Shown here piece by piece: positions 1 through 58,746 of a stretch of DNA of 64,000 nt (the first letter of the stretch is position 1; every line of letters begins with the position of its first letter). Source of the stretch: Cololabis saira (Eukaryota > Chordata > Actinopteri > Beloniformes > Belonidae); assembly GCF_033807715.1 (NCBI RefSeq), contig NC_084600.1:45697324-45761323 (forward strand), in the 5' to 3' direction. Made by a program: the position numbers and the translations under genes. Under the pieces are notes generated by a model. The model had not been told where the DNA came from, searched no databases, and saw only the letters and a program-made list of their open reading frames with translations.

Positions 1-642
1 GGAACAAATCCTGAATGCAGTTTGGAAGCAGTTTCTGCTTTAAAGGCAAATAAAACACTTTTCTGCTCTACTATGTCATGGAATTTTAGAGTATTATATT
101 TAATAAAGATATTGTCTGGGTTTCCCAGATCCAACCCTTTTAAGGATTTAAGAAGGCTCTTAAGAAGGGTTCAACTAAGAAGGGGCCCTAAGGTACGGGT
201 GTTTCCCAGATGACTTCTTAACACGTTCTTAGGACCGCTCTTAAGACCGCTCTTTAAGAAGCTCTTTGGAGGAGCTGTCCACCAACGCGGTTCTGAAACT
301 AAATCATTCGATGCCAGGCAAATCGATCACTATCAGTGCATTTTCACACGCAGCACTGCTACCTAACTCACTAATTCCCTGCTGCCTGTGCGTTATGTGT
401 GTTATAATGAAACACTGATCCTCCTAAACAGAACTTGATTGTTGCTGAGTAAACATCTGGTTATAAAATAAGCTCTGATGCTAAGCCGAAGAAGAGACCT
501 CATTTTAAACTGTTTTAACTAATTAAACCTGGCATTCATGGTACGATTGTCATACACAGTTTTGACGTTTATACAAGCATAAAAATAACCACATTTTTCT
601 TCGTTTCATGTAAACATCCAATCCTGAAAACGGTGATCTCAG

Positions 643-26744
<26,102 letters not shown>

Positions 26745-27660
26745 AGGTTAGATACCACCTCCACCTGGACTACACCTGGACTACCGTCACCAGAACTACA
26801 CCTGGACTACCGTCTCTCCTGGACTCTGGTTTCTGTACGTGCTGTTCTCCAGCCTGGAGGCCTACTGCCACGTCCAGGGGTTCTGAGGGGAAACACCAAC
26901 ACCTGGACTCACCTGGACTACCATCACCAGAACATCCACCTGGACTACCATCTCTCCTGGACTACCATCTCACCAGGACTCTAGTACCTGTACATCCTGT
27001 TCTCCAGCCTGGAGTCAGACTGCCACGTTCAGGGGCTCTGAGGGGGTTCTGGGGCTAAATACCACCTTCACCTGGACTACCATCTCAACGGGACTCTAGT
27101 TTCTGTACATTTACTGCCACGTCCAGGGGTTCTGAAGGAGATACCACCTCCACCTGGACTACCGTCTCACCTGGACCACCGTGTCTCCTGGACTACCATC
27201 TCTCCTGGACTACCGTATCACCTGGACTACCATCTCTCCTGGACTACCGTCTCACCTGGACTACCGTCTCACCTGGACTACCGTCTCTCCTGGACTACCA
27301 TCTCTCCTGGACTACCGTCTCTCCTGGACTACCATCTCTCCTGGACTACCGTCTCACCTGGACTACCGTCTCTCCTGGACTACCATCTCTCCTGGACTAC
27401 CGTCTCACCTGGACTACCGTCTCACCTGGACTACCATCTCTCCTGGACTACCGTCTCACCTGGACTACCGTCTCACCTGGACTACCATCTCTCCTGGACT
27501 ACCATCTCTCCTGGACTACCGTCTCACCTGGACTCTGGTTCCTGTACATCCTGTTCTCCAGTCTGGAGGCGTACTGCCGAGTCCAGGGTTTCTGAGGGGG
27601 GTGGGGCTAGATACCACCTCCACCTGGACTACCATCACCAGAACTAAACCTGGACTACCG
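26745..27660 (+). repeat. 3'-flank minisatellite carrying copies of the last slc8a2 codons
   Basis: The coding end (GGACTCTGGTTCCTGTACGT ... CACGTCCAGGGTTTCTGA) recurs at about 26819-26886, 26979-27042, partially 27090-27136, and 27532-27594, with point changes. Between copies lies a cctggactaccgtctca/cctggactaccatctct minisatellite (17-18 bp, densest at 27150-27530). Presumably transcribed as 3' UTR. Confidence 0.92.
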
Positions 27661-27802
27661 TCTCATTATACAGTCTTCATTATAAAAACACGTGGAAGTT
27701 ACAGACTCGTAAACACAAACTTTTGGTTGTTTCCACGACGACTGTAGCAGAAAAACCTCTTTATTAATGATTAATGATTCCTTTGTTTTAAGTTATTTAA
27801 GT

Positions 27803-29545
27803 GTTTCTGGATTAAAACAGAAACGCTGGAGTCGCTGGAGACCTGGAGACTCAAGTTTAGGATCAGATTAATTAATTTACTGATCAATCACGTAGTTAAA
27901 GTAGATAATCAGTAAAAGCTGCTTTTACACGGATCATCTGTGTGATAATAACACACTGTTCAGATCTCAGACAGAATAGAACAGAACTATTATAAACTAT
28001 TATAAACTCTGTTTCTGTTGAAGCTGCTGCTCAGGACAGTCTGATTTATCAGGTTTAAACACGGAGTTTAATAACTATTTAAATCTGAGTTTATCAGGTT
28101 TAAAACACGGACTTTAATCACAGTTAAATATATTTAATCTGTGGTCGGTGAGCGTGAACTACAGTCTCACCTGGACTACAGTATCACCTGTTGGTGAGAC
28201 TGTTGGTCGTTTCCAGGACGACTGTAGCAGATAAACCTCCTCTTTATTAATGATTAATGATTCCTTTGTTTTAAGTTATTTGGACTAAAAGCACTGAGTT
28301 TCTGGATTAAAACAGAAACCAGTCACCGTTTTCTGTGCTGGAGTCGCTGGAGACCTGAAGACCGTTTTTTTTTGCGACGAGAAGTCAGGGGGTAAGGGAT
28401 AAGGGAGCCCTCCTGCCCCGATGGGACATTTTTTTCTGGATACACAATGGATTCCTGGAAACATTGGAAACCGTTGTGTTTGGTGATTCTGTCTGTCGAG
28501 GACGTTGAAGATGCTTCATAATTGGATTTATGATAGCAGGATTTCTCTTGATCGGAGGAGGGGGATTCCTGGTCTACCGACAAACGCGTAAGTCGTCGAC
28601 AGCTGCTTTGGCTCTTTCAGAGCTGCCGGATGTGGCTGAGGGGATAAGCACGGCGATAAGACCTTGGAGAAGTTGGAAGCTCGGCTTGGCGGGAAGTGAT
28701 CACAAATTCATCTGTTTGGAGTCGCCATTGATGAACCAGAGACTGAAGGCAGACGGAAAATTACTGAGTCTGTCTGTTTGCAATATAATTGTTGATTCTA
28801 TAATCTGGCCTTGACAGGGCAGCTTGGCCGATCGCTCTGGTCACAATCTCCCTGGTGGAATGTAAACAAGGTGACTCTGCCCCCACTAACCCTCCCCTCT
28901 CAGGAACATCTGTGGACCTGTTTCAGAACTGACCGAGCCGTCTGATAACATCAAGGACATTGGCTGAGAGCAGCTCTGGGCGAAGTTCACGGACTCATCG
29001 CTACACACACAATGATAAATACACTTCCTTTATAGTCAACGCCTTCCTCGGCCCCCCTCTTATCAGCCCCCCAACACAGTTTCTGGATTAAAACAGAAAC
29101 GCTGGAGTCGCTGGAGACCTGAAGACTCAAGTTTAGGATCAGATTAATGAATTTACTGATCAATCAGGTAGTTAAAGTAGATAATCAGTAAAAGCTGCTT
29201 TTACACGGATCAGCTGTGTGATAATAAAACACTGTTCAGATCTAAGACAGAATAAAACAGAACTATTATAAACTATTATAAACTCTGTTTCTGTTGAAGC
29301 TGCTGCTCAGGACAGTCTGATTTATCAGGTTTAAACACAGACTTTAATCACAGAGAAACTATTTAAATCTGAGTTTATCAGGTTTAAACACGGACTTTAA
29401 TCACAGAGAAACTATTTAAATCTGAGTTTATCAGGTTTAAACACGGACTTTAATTACAGAAACTATTAAATCTGAGTTTATCAGGTTTAAACACGGACTT
29501 TAATCTCAGTTAAATATATTTAATCTGTGGTCGGTGAGCGTGAGC
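27803..29545. repeat. Pair of direct duplicates split by a retroelement
   Basis: tttctggattaaaacagaaa...ggagtcgctggagacctg...gatcagattaat and several hundred further bases occur at 27803-28156 and again at 29083-29545. A short third copy of the start is at 28300-28360. Within the second copy, a gtttaaacacggactttaatcac unit is repeated four times. Confidence 0.85.
28361..29080 (+). mobile_element. LTR-retroelement fragment (related to 49165-49655)
   Basis: Contains LMNQRLKADGKLLSLSVCNI and a downstream stretch (ggccgatcgctctggtcaca...gagcagctctgggcgaag) that reappears in reverse complement at 49165-49440. There it adjoins an integrase-like C-terminal sequence. It sits between the two duplicates of the flanking sequence. 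Confidence 0.7.
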
Positions 29546-29738
29546 GGATCCTGCCAGACACAGACGAGTTTCTGGTGCGAAACCGGAGAGACGAGCTGCT
29601 AATGCTAATGCTAATGTCTCCCCTGGACTACCGTCTCTCCGTTCAGACGTCAGGCGTCTTTACTGTGATGAACTGATGAACTGCAGCTCCTGAACTTGAC
29701 TCATGTTGTTGGTATTTGTTCTGTTTTTGATGCACTAC

Positions 29739-29744
29739 AATAAA
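29739..29744 (+). terminator. Possible slc8a2 polyadenylation signal
   Basis: AATAAA in the context ctacaataaatcag, about 3 kb after the stop. Other AATAAA-like motifs occur nearby, so this is only a candidate. Confidence 0.3.
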
Positions 29745-29785
29745 TCAGTATTGGAACGTCAACCTTGCTAAGAAAATATTCAGTA

Positions 29786-30545
29786 ACAGCTGGAGGGAAT
29801 TCATGAAAATCCTGCACTTGGTGACTAGTTTTTGGTATTTGGTGTTAGTTATTTATGGACAGAAGGTTTTAAAAACCACCAAACAAACTGTGTCGCCCCC
29901 TAGTGGCCGGTTTAAAGAACATTCAAAATGTGTGTTATTTTAATAAAATCCTATTCTTTCCCTGTGACTTAGTTCTGAGGTTCTGTTCATCTTAAGCCTG
30001 AATGAACAAACGAACGAACGAACGAACGAACGAACGAACGAACGAACGAACGAACGAACGAACGAACGAACGAACGAACGAACGAACGAACGAACGAACG
30101 AACGAGTGAATGAATGAATCAGATTATTGACACTACAGTGATAGATCTGTCCAATAAACAGAAAACTGCATTTCCTTGGGGGTGAAAATAGGATCTAGAT
30201 CCAAATATAATCTTTCTATGTGACTTCATTCTAGAGTTTTTTGGGCAAAAAAATGACCTTGAAAATTAAATTTGACCTTCAACCTTCAACATGACCTTGA
30301 AATAGGAAATTTATCTCAGGATTGAATTCCTAGCACCAAAAAAGTAGAGAAAGTGACAATCTACAACAATCTAGGACTGAGAAGCTGAGATTTGACCTTT
30401 GGTCTTTTTGAATGTTCTGCAAACCGGCCACTAGGGGGCGTCACAGTTTGTTTGAAAACCTTATGTCCATTATTAACATTTCAAATATCAAAAACTTGTC
30501 ACCAAGTGCAGGATCTTTATGATTTTTGATGATTCCCTCCCAGCG
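29786..30545. mobile_element. DNA transposon remnant with long terminal inverted repeats
   Basis: The left arm (29786-29935; gctggagggaattcatgaaaa, tgcacttggtgac, cgccccctagtggccggttt) is the reverse complement of the right arm (30412-30545). The centre holds (AACG)n at about 30005-30104 and a ttgaccttcaacc repeat. No transposase ORF. Confidence 0.82.
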
Positions 30546-30944
30546 ATAAGTTTATCATCATCTGCTGCTGAAACTGGTGATTCCTCCACCAGAGTCGCTG
30601 GTGTTATCTGTTATCGATTATCTGTTCATCGATCGGAACATTTTATGTCTTTGTAATTTATGTATTTTGGCTGAATGAAAGTGTATCTTGATTTATTGTA
30701 AGTTGAAAAAATTACATTGAACTTTTAAGTGACTGTGTCGTCTTTTTCTTCCATAAACCGGGTTAGTTTTCAGAAACAAACACATGAAGTTACTGAGGAC
30801 GTTGTTGCTGCTAAAACAGAAAAAAACCCTGTTTTTAAGATTCTAAAGATGAAACTAACACTTTAAGAAAAGACTAATTTATACAGGAAAAGTCTGACTA
30901 AAAACTGGAACCTAAACTTTCAGTTTTTAAGCAGCAGGTGTCAG
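30546..30944. other. Intergenic segment without features
   Basis: AT-rich unique-looking DNA; nothing recognisable on either strand. Confidence 0.4.
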
Positions 30945-31269
30945 GTTTCCCACCCCCCCTGAACGCAGCAGGTGTCAGGTTTCCCACCCCCCCTGAACGC
31001 AGCAGGTGTCAGGTTTCCCACCCCCCCTGAACGCAGCAGTAGTAGGTGTCAGGTTTCCCACCCCCCCTGAACGCAGCAGGTGTCAGGTTTCACCACCCCC
31101 CCTGAACGCAGCAGGTGTCAGGTTTCCCACCCCCCCTGAACGCTACAGCAGGTGTCATTTTGAGAAAAAAGTTGAGAAAAAAGTTGAAATTCTGATAAAA
31201 AGTTGAAATTTTGATGAAAAAGTTTAAATTTTGAGAAAAAGGTTAAAATTTGAGAAAAAGTCGAAATGT

Positions 31270-32650
31270 CGAAAACGCACGAACGAACGCATAAAAAAAA
31301 ACGCACGCACGAAAACGCACGCATGAACGAACGCATAAAAAAACGCACGCACGAACGAACGCATAAAAAAACGCACGAACGAACACACGGAAAAACGCAC
31401 GCACGGACGAACGCACGAAAAACCACAAAAAACGCACGCACGAAAAAATGCACGCACGAATGAAAACACAAAAAAACGCACGCACAAACGAACGCACAAA
31501 AAAAACGCATGCACGAACGTACGCACAAAAAAACGCACGCACGAAAAAATGCACGCACGAAGGAACGCACGCACGAAGGAACGCACGCACGAAAGAACGC
31601 ACAAAAAACGCACGTACGAACAAACCCACGAAAAAACGCACGCACGAAAGAACGCATGCACGAAAGAACCCACGGACGCACGCACGGACACCCGACGCAC
31701 GCACGAACGAACGCACGCACGCACAAAAAAACGCACGCACCAACGAACGCACGAAAAAACGCACGCACCAACGCACGAAAAAACGCACGCACAAAGAAAT
31801 GCACGCACGAAAGAACGCACGCACGAAAAAACGCACGCACTAAAGAACGCACGCACGAAAAAACACAAAAAAACGCATGCACGAACGAAACACACGAAAA
31901 GACGCACGCACGAAAGAACGCACAAAAAACGCACGTAAGAACAAACGCACGAAAAACGCACGACGAACGCACGAACGAACGAACGCACGATAAAAACGAA
32001 CGCACGAAAAAACGCACGCACGAAAAAAACGCACGCACGAAAAAAGGAACGCACGAACGAACGCTGCACAAACGAACGCGTGAAAGAACGCACACATGAA
32101 AAAACGCACGCACGAAAGAACGCACGCACGGAAAAAACGCACGGACATGCACGAACGCACGCACGAAAAAACGCACGCACGAAAAAACGAACGCACAAAC
32201 GAACGCATGCACAAACGAACGCGTGAAAGAACGCACACATGAAAAAACGCACGCACGAAAGAACGCACGCACGGAAAAACGCACGGACATGCACAAACGA
32301 ACGCACAAAAAAACGCACGCACGAAAAAACGCACGCACGAACTAACGCACGGACGCACGCACGGACACACGCAGGACGCACGCACGAACGAACGGACGCA
32401 CGCACGAAAAAACGCACGCACCAACGAATGCACGAAAAAACGCACGCACCAACGCACGAAAAAAACGCACGCACAAAGAAACGCACGCACGAAAGAACGC
32501 ACGCACGAAAAAACGCACGCACTAAAGAACGCACGCACGAAAAAACACAAAAAACGAATGCACGAACGAAACACACGAAAAGACGCACGCACGAAAGAAC
32601 GCACAAAAAACGCACGTACGAACAAACGCACGAAAAAACGCACGCACGGT
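31270..32650. repeat. CACGCACGAAAAAACG minisatellite, HOR copy 1
   Basis: Reverse-strand version of the CGTGCGTTTTTTCG family. Composite of acgcacgcacgaaaaa, acgaacgcac and variants. Open in several frames on both strands (THARKNARTK / RAFFRACVFS type readings), purely from composition. Confidence 0.93.
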
Positions 32651-32901
32651 TTCCCACCCCCCCTGAACGCAGCAGGTGTCAGGTTTCCCACGCCCCCTGA
32701 ACGCTTAACGGTTTATACAAAAAATTCAAATAGAAATAACCAATAAACAGCTAAAAATAATAAAAAAAGAGCAATATAAAATGTAGAAAAATTAATTATG
32801 TACAAGAGAAAAAATAGTAAACACAAAAAAAACGGATAATATTTACATGTGTAAAAGTACGTGAGGTGTTTAGTCGTTAAAGGTTATTGCACTCGGGTAT
32901 G

Positions 32902-33171
32902 GAGGATTTTTTTGTGCCAAAATTAAATAAATAAATACATCATTAATTAATTAAAATGGGAATGAAATACATTATTAATTAATTAAATGCTGAAATAATA
33001 AATATATTTTTTTAATTAAAATGAAATGTATTTTAATTAATTAATGACATATTTAATTCTAATTTAAATTAATTAATTCACATTTAATTAATTAATGACA
33101 TATTTAATTCCCATTTTGATTTGATTAATGATATATTTATTTATTTAATTTTGGCACAAAAAATCCTCCAC
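32902..33171. mobile_element. AT-rich palindromic MITE (copies in each HOR unit)
   Basis: TGGAGGATTTTTTTGTGCCA ...ttaattaattaaaatgggaa pairs with its complement ending TGGCACAAAAAATCCTCCA. CACTCGGG flanks both sides (about 32892 and 33172), consistent with an 8-bp TSD. Counterparts begin near 35459 and 38029; all three share the site, so insertion preceded triplication. Confidence 0.85.
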
Positions 33172-33193
33172 ACTCGGGGCTTCAGTTGGTTAT

Positions 33194-33235
33194 TATATTA
33201 TATATATAATAATATATATATAATAATATATATAT

Positions 33236-33282
<47 letters not shown>

Positions 33283-33289
33283 TATTATA

Positions 33290-33376
<87 letters not shown>

Positions 33377-33387
33377 TTATATTATAT
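33194..33387. repeat. (TA)n tract, HOR copy 1
   Basis: Nearly pure TA dinucleotides; counterparts are at about 35742-35945 and 38316-38563. The third is longest and accounts for the longer third unit. Confidence 0.93.
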
Positions 33388-33825
33388 TGTAGAGTGTGAT
33401 GGCTGTGGGGATGGAGGACCTGCGGTTCCTTCTCTAGCAGGTGGATCTTTGGCTGAAGGAGCTGCTGATTCTCCCACAGTGTCATGTAGGGGGTGAGAGG
33501 GTTAATCATGATGGAGTAGGTCGGGTTTCCCACCCCCCCTGAACGCAGCAGTAGTAGGTGTCAGGTTTCCCACCCCCCCTGAACGCAGCAGTAGTAGGTG
33601 TCAGGTTTCCCACCCCCCCTGAACGCAGCAGGTGTCAGGTTTCCCACCCCCCCTGAACGCAGCAGGTGTCAGGTTTCCCACCCCCCCTGAACGCTACAGC
33701 AGGTGTCATTTTGAGAAAAAAGTTGAGAAAAAAGTTGAAATTCTGATGAAAAGTTTGAAATTTTGATGAAAAAGTTTAAATTTTGAGAAAAAGGTTAAAA
33801 TTTTGAGAAAAAGTCGAAATGTCGA

Positions 33826-35208
33826 AAACGCACGAACGAACGCATAAAAAAAACGCACGCACGAAAACGCACGCATGAACGAACGCATAAAAAAACGCAC
33901 GCACGAACGAACGCATAAAAAAACGCACGAACGAACACACGGAAAAACGCACGCACGGACGAACGCACGAAAAAACGCACAAAAAACGCACGCACGAAAA
34001 AATGCACGCACGAATGAAAACACAAAAAAACGCACGCACAAACGAACGCACAAAAAAACGCATGCACGAACGTACGCACAAAAAAACGCACGCACGAAAA
34101 AATGCACGCACGAAGGAACGCACGCACGAAGGAACGCACGCACGAAAGAACGCACAAAAAACGCACGTACGAACAAACCCACGAAAAAACGCACGCACGA
34201 AAGAACGCATGCACGAAAGAACCCACGGACGCACGCACGGACACACGGACGCACGCACGAACGAACGCACGCACGCACAAAAAAACGCACGCACCAACGA
34301 ACGCACGAAAAAACGCACGCACCAACGCACGAAAAAACGCACGCACAAAGAAATGCACGCACGAAAGAACGCACGCACGAAAAAACGCACGCACTAAAGA
34401 ACGCACGCACGAAAAAACACAAAAAACGCATGCACGAACGAAACACACGAAAAGACGCACGCACGAAAGAACGCACAAAAAACGCACGTAAGAACAAACG
34501 CACGAAAAAACGCACGAACGAACGCACGAACGAACGAACGCACGAAAAAACGAACGCACGAAAAAACGCACGCACGAAAAAACGCACGCACGAAAAAAAG
34601 GAACGCACGAACGAACGCATGCACAAACGAACGCGTGAAAGAACGCACACATGAAAAAACGCACGCACGAAAGAACGCACGCACGGAAAAACGCACGGAC
34701 ATGCACGAACGCACGCACGAAAAAACGCACGCACGAAAAAACGAACGCACAAACGAACGCATGCACAAACGAACGCGTGAAAGAACGCACACATGAAAAA
34801 ACGCACGCACGAAAGAACGCACGCACGGAAAAACGCACGGACATGCACAAACGAACGCACAAAAAAAACGCACGCACGAAAAAACGCACGCACGAACTAA
34901 CGCACGGACGCACGCACGGACACACGCATGCACGGACGCACGCACGAACGAACGGACGCACGCACGAAAAAACGCACGCACCAACGAATGCACGAAAAAA
35001 CGCACGCACCAACGCACGAAAAAACGCACGCACAAAGAAACGCACGCACGAAAGAACGCACGCACGAAAAAACGCACGCACTAAAGAACGCACGCACGAA
35101 AAAACACAAAAAACGAATGCACGAACGAAACACACGAAAAGACGCACGCACGAAAGAACGCACAAAAAACGCACGTACGAACAAACGCACGAAAAAACGC
35201 ACGCACGG
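33826..35208. repeat. CACGCACGAAAAAACG minisatellite, HOR copy 2
   Basis: Aligns block by block with 31270-32650, including the same irregular variants. That shows block duplication rather than independent expansion. Confidence 0.93.
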
Positions 35209-35793
35209 TTTCCCACCCCCCCTGAACGCAGCAGGTGTCAGGTTTCCCACGCCCCCTGAACGCTTAACGGTTTATACAAAAAATTCAAATAGAAATAACC
35301 AATAAACAGCTAAAAATAATAAAAAAAGAGCAATATAAAATGTAGAAAAATTAATTATGTACAAGAGAAAAAATAGTAAACACAAAAAAACGGATAATAT
35401 TTACATGTGTAAAAGTACGTGAGGTGTTTAGTCGTTAAAGGTTATTGCACTCGGGTATGGAGGATTTTTTTGTGCCAAAATTAAATAAATAAATACATCA
35501 TTAATTAATTAAAATGGGAATGAAATACATTATTAATTAATTAAATGCTGAAATAATAAATATATTTTTTTAATTAAAATGAAATGTATTTTAATTAATT
35601 AATGACATATTTAATTCTAATTTAAATTAATTAATTCACATTTAATTAATTAATGACATATTTAATTCCCATTTTGATTTGATTAATGATATATTTATTT
35701 ATTTAATTTTGGCACAAAAAATCCTCCACACTCGGGGCTTCAGTTGGTTATTATATTATATATATAATAATATATATATAATAATATATATAT

Positions 35794-35838
<45 letters not shown>

Positions 35839-35847
35839 TATTATATA

Positions 35848-35934
<87 letters not shown>

Positions 35935-36385
35935 TTATATTATATTGTAGAGTGTGATGGCTGTGGGGATGGAGGACCTGCGGTTCCTTCTCTAGCAGGT
36001 GGATCTTTGGCTGAAGGAGCTGCTGATTCTCCCACAGTGTCATGTAGGGGGTGAGAGGGTTAATCATGATGGAGTAGGTCGGGTTTCCCACCCCCCCTGA
36101 ACGCAGCAGTAGTAGGTGTCAGGTTTCCCACCCCCCCTGAACGCAGCAGTAGTAGGTGTCAGGTTTCCCACCCCCCCTGAACGCAGCAGGTGTCAGGTTT
36201 CCCACCCCCCCTGAACGCAGCAGGTGTCAGGTTTCCCACCCCCCCCTGAACGCTACAGCAGGTGTCATTTTGAGAAAAAAGTTGAGAAAAAAGTTGAAAT
36301 TCTGATGAAAAAGTTGAAATTTTGATGAAAAAGTTTAAATTTTGAGAAAAAGGTTAAAATTTTGAGAAAAAGTCGAAATGTCGAA

Positions 36386-37787
36386 AACGCACGAACGAAC
36401 GCATAAAAAAAACGCACGCACGAAAACGCACGCATGAACGAACGCATAAAAAAACGCACGCACGAACGAACGCATAAAAAAACGCACGAACGAACACACG
36501 GAAAAAACGCACGCACGGACGAACGCACGAAAAAACGCACAAAAAACGCACGCACGAAAAAATGCACGCACGAATGAAAACACAAAAAAACGCACGCACA
36601 AACGAACGCACAAAAAAACGCATGCACGAACGTACGCACAAAAAAACGCACGCACGAAAAAATGCACGCACGAATGAACGCACGAAGGAACGCACGCACG
36701 AAGGAACGCACGCACGAAAGAACGCACAAAAAACGCACGTACGAACAAACCCACGAAAAAACGCACGCACGAAAGAACGCATGCACGAAAGAACCCACGG
36801 ACGCACGCACGGACACACGGACGCACGCACGAACGAACGCACGCACGCACAAAAAAACGCACGCACCAACGAACGCACGAAAAAACGCACGCACCAACGC
36901 ACGAAAAAACGCACGCACAAAGAAATGCACGCACGAAAGAACGCACGCACGAAAAAACGCACGCACTAAAGAACGCACGCACGAAAAAACACAAAAAACG
37001 CATGCACGAACGAAACACACGAAAAGACGCACGCACGAAAGAACGCACAAAAAACGCACGTAAGAACAAACGCACGAAAAAACGCACGAACGAACGCACG
37101 AACGAACGAACGCACGAAAAAACGAACGCACGAAAAAACGCACGCACGAAAAAACGCACGCACGAAAAAAAGGAACGCACGAACGAACGCATGCACAAAC
37201 GAACGCGTGAAAGAACGCACACATGAAAAAACGCACGCACGAAAGAACGCACGCACGGAAAAACGCACGGACATGCACGAACGCACGCACGAAAAAACGC
37301 ACGCACGAAAAAACGAACGCACAAACGAACGCATGCACAAACGAACGCGTGAAAGAACGCACACATGAAAAAACGCACGCACGAAAGAACGCACGCACGG
37401 AAAAACGCACGGACATGCACAAACGAACGCACAAAAAAACGCACGCACGAAAAAACGCACGCACGAACTAACGCACGGACGCACGCACGGACACACGCAT
37501 GCACGGACGCACGCACGAACGAACGCACGCACGCACGAAAAAACGCACGCACCAACGAATGCACGAAAAAACGCACGCACCAACGCACGAAAAAACGCAC
37601 GCACAAAGAAACGCACGCACGAAAGAACGCACGCACGAAAAAACGCACGCACTAAAGAACGCACGCACGAAAAAACACAAAAAACGAATGCACGAACGAA
37701 ACACACGAAAAGACGCACGCACGAAAGAACGCACAAAAAACGCACGTACGAACAAACGCACGAAAAAACGCACGCACGGTTTCCCAC
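36386..37787. repeat. CACGCACGAAAAAACG minisatellite, HOR copy 3
   Basis: Third copy of the same block. It has an extra cgaatgaacgcacgaagg unit near 36670 relative to copy 2. Confidence 0.93.
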
Positions 37788-38366
37788 CCCCCCTGAACGC
37801 AGCAGGTGTCAGGTTTCCCACGCCCCCTGAACGCTTAACGGTTTATACAAAAAATTCAAATAGAAATAACCAATAAACAGCTAAAAATAATAAAAAAAGA
37901 GCAATATAAAATGTAGAAAAATTAATTATGTACAAGAGAAAAAATAGTAAACACAAAAAAACGGATAATATTTACATGTGTAAAAGTACGTGAGGTGTTT
38001 AGTCGTTAAAGGTTATTGCACTCGGGTATGGAGGATTTTTTTGTGCCAAAATTAAATAAATAAATACATCATTAATTAATTAAAATGGGAATGAAATACA
38101 TTATTAATTAATTAAATGCTGAAATAATAAATATATTTTTTTAATTAAAATGAAATGTATTTTAATTAATTAATGACATATTTAATTCTAATTTAAATTA
38201 ATTAATTCACATTTAATTAATTAATGACATATTTAATTCCCATTTTGATTTGATTAATGATATATTTATTTATTTAATTTTGGCACAAAAAATCCTCCAC
38301 ACTCGGGGCTTCAGTTGGTTATTATATTATATATATATAATAATATATATATAATAATATATATAT

Positions 38367-38417
<51 letters not shown>

Positions 38418-38426
38418 TATTATATA

Positions 38427-38555
<129 letters not shown>

Positions 38556-38696
38556 TATATTGTAGAGTGTGATGTCTGTGGGGATGGAGGACCTGCGGTT
38601 CCTTCTCTAGCAGGTGGATCTTTGGCTGAAAGAGCTGCTGATTCTCCCACAGTGTCATGTAGGGGGTGAGAGGGTTGATCATGATGGAGTAGGTCG

Positions 38697-38936
38697 GGTT
38701 TCCCACCCCCCCTGAACGCAGCAGCAGACCGGTGCCCGGGTTTCCCACCCCCCCTGAACGCAGCAGCAGACCGGTGCCCGGGTTTCCCACCGTCCCTGAA
38801 TGCAGCAGCAGACCGGTGCCCGGGTTTCCCACCCCCCCTGAACGCAGCAGCAGGCCGGTGCCCGGGTTTCCCACCCCCCCTGAACGCAGCAGCAGACCGG
38901 TGCCCGGGTTTCCCACCCCCCCTGAACGCAGCAGAC
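38697..38936 (+). repeat. 40-bp minisatellite up to the hnrnpl start codon
   Basis: Six units of tttcccaccccccctgaacg-cagcag, spaced by cagaccggtgcccgg. The last unit ends two bases before the ATG at 38937. Shorter relatives of the unit (cag-gtgtcaggtttcccacc) bound each 2.56-kb block upstream. Confidence 0.92.
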
Positions 38937-57500
<18,564 letters not shown>

Positions 57501-57506
<6 letters not shown>

Positions 57507-57566
57507 ACACCAACTAAACTCAACTAAACTCAACTAAACACCAACTAAACTCAACTAAACACCTCC
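57501..57566 (+). repeat. Stop-codon-derived short repeat
   Basis: The stop region aactaaacacc is followed by caactaaactcaactaaact and similar units, so the AAC-TAA end of the coding sequence is reiterated about six times in the 3' UTR. Confidence 0.8.
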
Positions 57567-57759
57567 ACACCAACCAAACACCTCGACACATCCCGGTGTC
57601 CCACTGCTCCGTTCTGTTCCACCAACATTCTTGTACTTTCTTGTAACATAAAACATAAACTACACCTTTATAAAAAGTAATTTCACTTCACCACGTCGGT
57701 CCAGTTTCTATGTTTCTATGTTCACACCAGATCGGAGCTTCTCCACCTCTGCACTTTTA

Positions 57760-57765
57760 AATAAA
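57760..57765 (+). terminator. hnrnpl: hnrnpl polyadenylation signal
   Basis: AATAAA in cttttaaataaagataatgc, about 250 bases after the stop, followed by a GT-rich stretch (ctgtgtgagtgttttatt) as expected downstream of a cleavage site. Confidence 0.8.
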
Positions 57766-57799
57766 GATAATGCTAACGATCTGTGTGAGTGTTTTATTT

Positions 57800-58740
57800 A
57801 GTCTTTGAGAATAAAATATACTATTAATGAGAGCAGCAAAGGTTTGTGCTGCTTCTGAGGTTTGGTTGGTTTTAGAGCTCAACGTTACGTAGACGCTCGA
57901 GCTAAAGCCCTTAGCTTAGTGGTTATGTTACACGCCCAGGATGTGGTTTTGTAACAGATTATATATTTTTTTTAAACTGTTCTGCCGGGTAAACCTGAAT
58001 TAACAGGGAAAAACATGAGACAGAGTCAGTTTTACTGCCTTTTCGCTCTCTATTCCTTGGGCATCTGTTTTATTATCAATAATTTTCACAAAATATCAAT
58101 AAATCATATTTCCTTCAGTCATATATGTCTTAACCATTACAATACCTTCTTCTATTCATTCATGTTCATATACTGTGTTGTTATTTTAAACTGTCCCATC
58201 ACTAAAAACGTATTTATACAATCATAAAACCAACCTGAATTCCTTCTGTTCTGATAACAGGCTAACTCTACATGTGTATAATACAATGTATAAAGAAAAC
58301 TAGATGCATTTCAAGGCAGAACTGAAGAGAATTAACAATATATAAAGAAAACGGAAATGTACTTCTTCATTTTAAACAGTAATTCACACATTAAACACAA
58401 AACAGGAGCATTTACGTTTATGGTTATGGATTTATTATGTTTATGGATCAACATACAACATAATAGCAATTAAAACAAGTCACGTAGTAAACGGCCGTAG
58501 CGGCATAAAAAAAAGTGTAGAATCCTAAATTTCCGCTTTATACATCAAACTTATACAAAGTCATGTCATTAAACCAGGTCCGGTTTGTGCTTTTAAGTAT
58601 AAAGTGCTCCTAATAAACTTGTTTCAAATCCAAACGTTATATTTACCTGAATTAACAGGGAAAAACATGAGAGCAGTTTTAGTGCTTTTCGCTCTCTCTT
58701 CCTTGCACATCTGAAGGGAGGATGGTGACGTCACACCTGT
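57800..58740. other. Intergenic DNA with one direct duplication
   Basis: cctgaattaacagggaaaaa-catgaga..cagttttactgccttttcgctctct occurs at about 57993 and again at 58648. Otherwise AT-rich, no gene seen. Confidence 0.6.
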
Positions 58741-58746
58741 CAAACC

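Noticed and set aside
28530..28814. 94-residue ORF with an N-terminal hydrophobic segment, considered as a small membrane protein
   Set aside because: Its C-terminal half recurs in the retroelement remnant at 49 kb, so it is best explained as retroelement debris.
33285..33533. Minus-strand [20 protein letters not shown] (three copies), considered as a conserved small protein
   Set aside because: The copies are part of the 2.56-kb block triplication and run into (TA)n; identity reflects duplication, not coding constraint. Its possible promoter role is reported instead.
31118..37821. Many long ORFs on both strands (RAFFRACVFS / THARKNARTK type), also at 13.4-14.1 and 21.5-22.0 kb
   Set aside because: They are frame-independent readings of a minisatellite that lacks stop codons; no conserved domain, and several frames are open at once.
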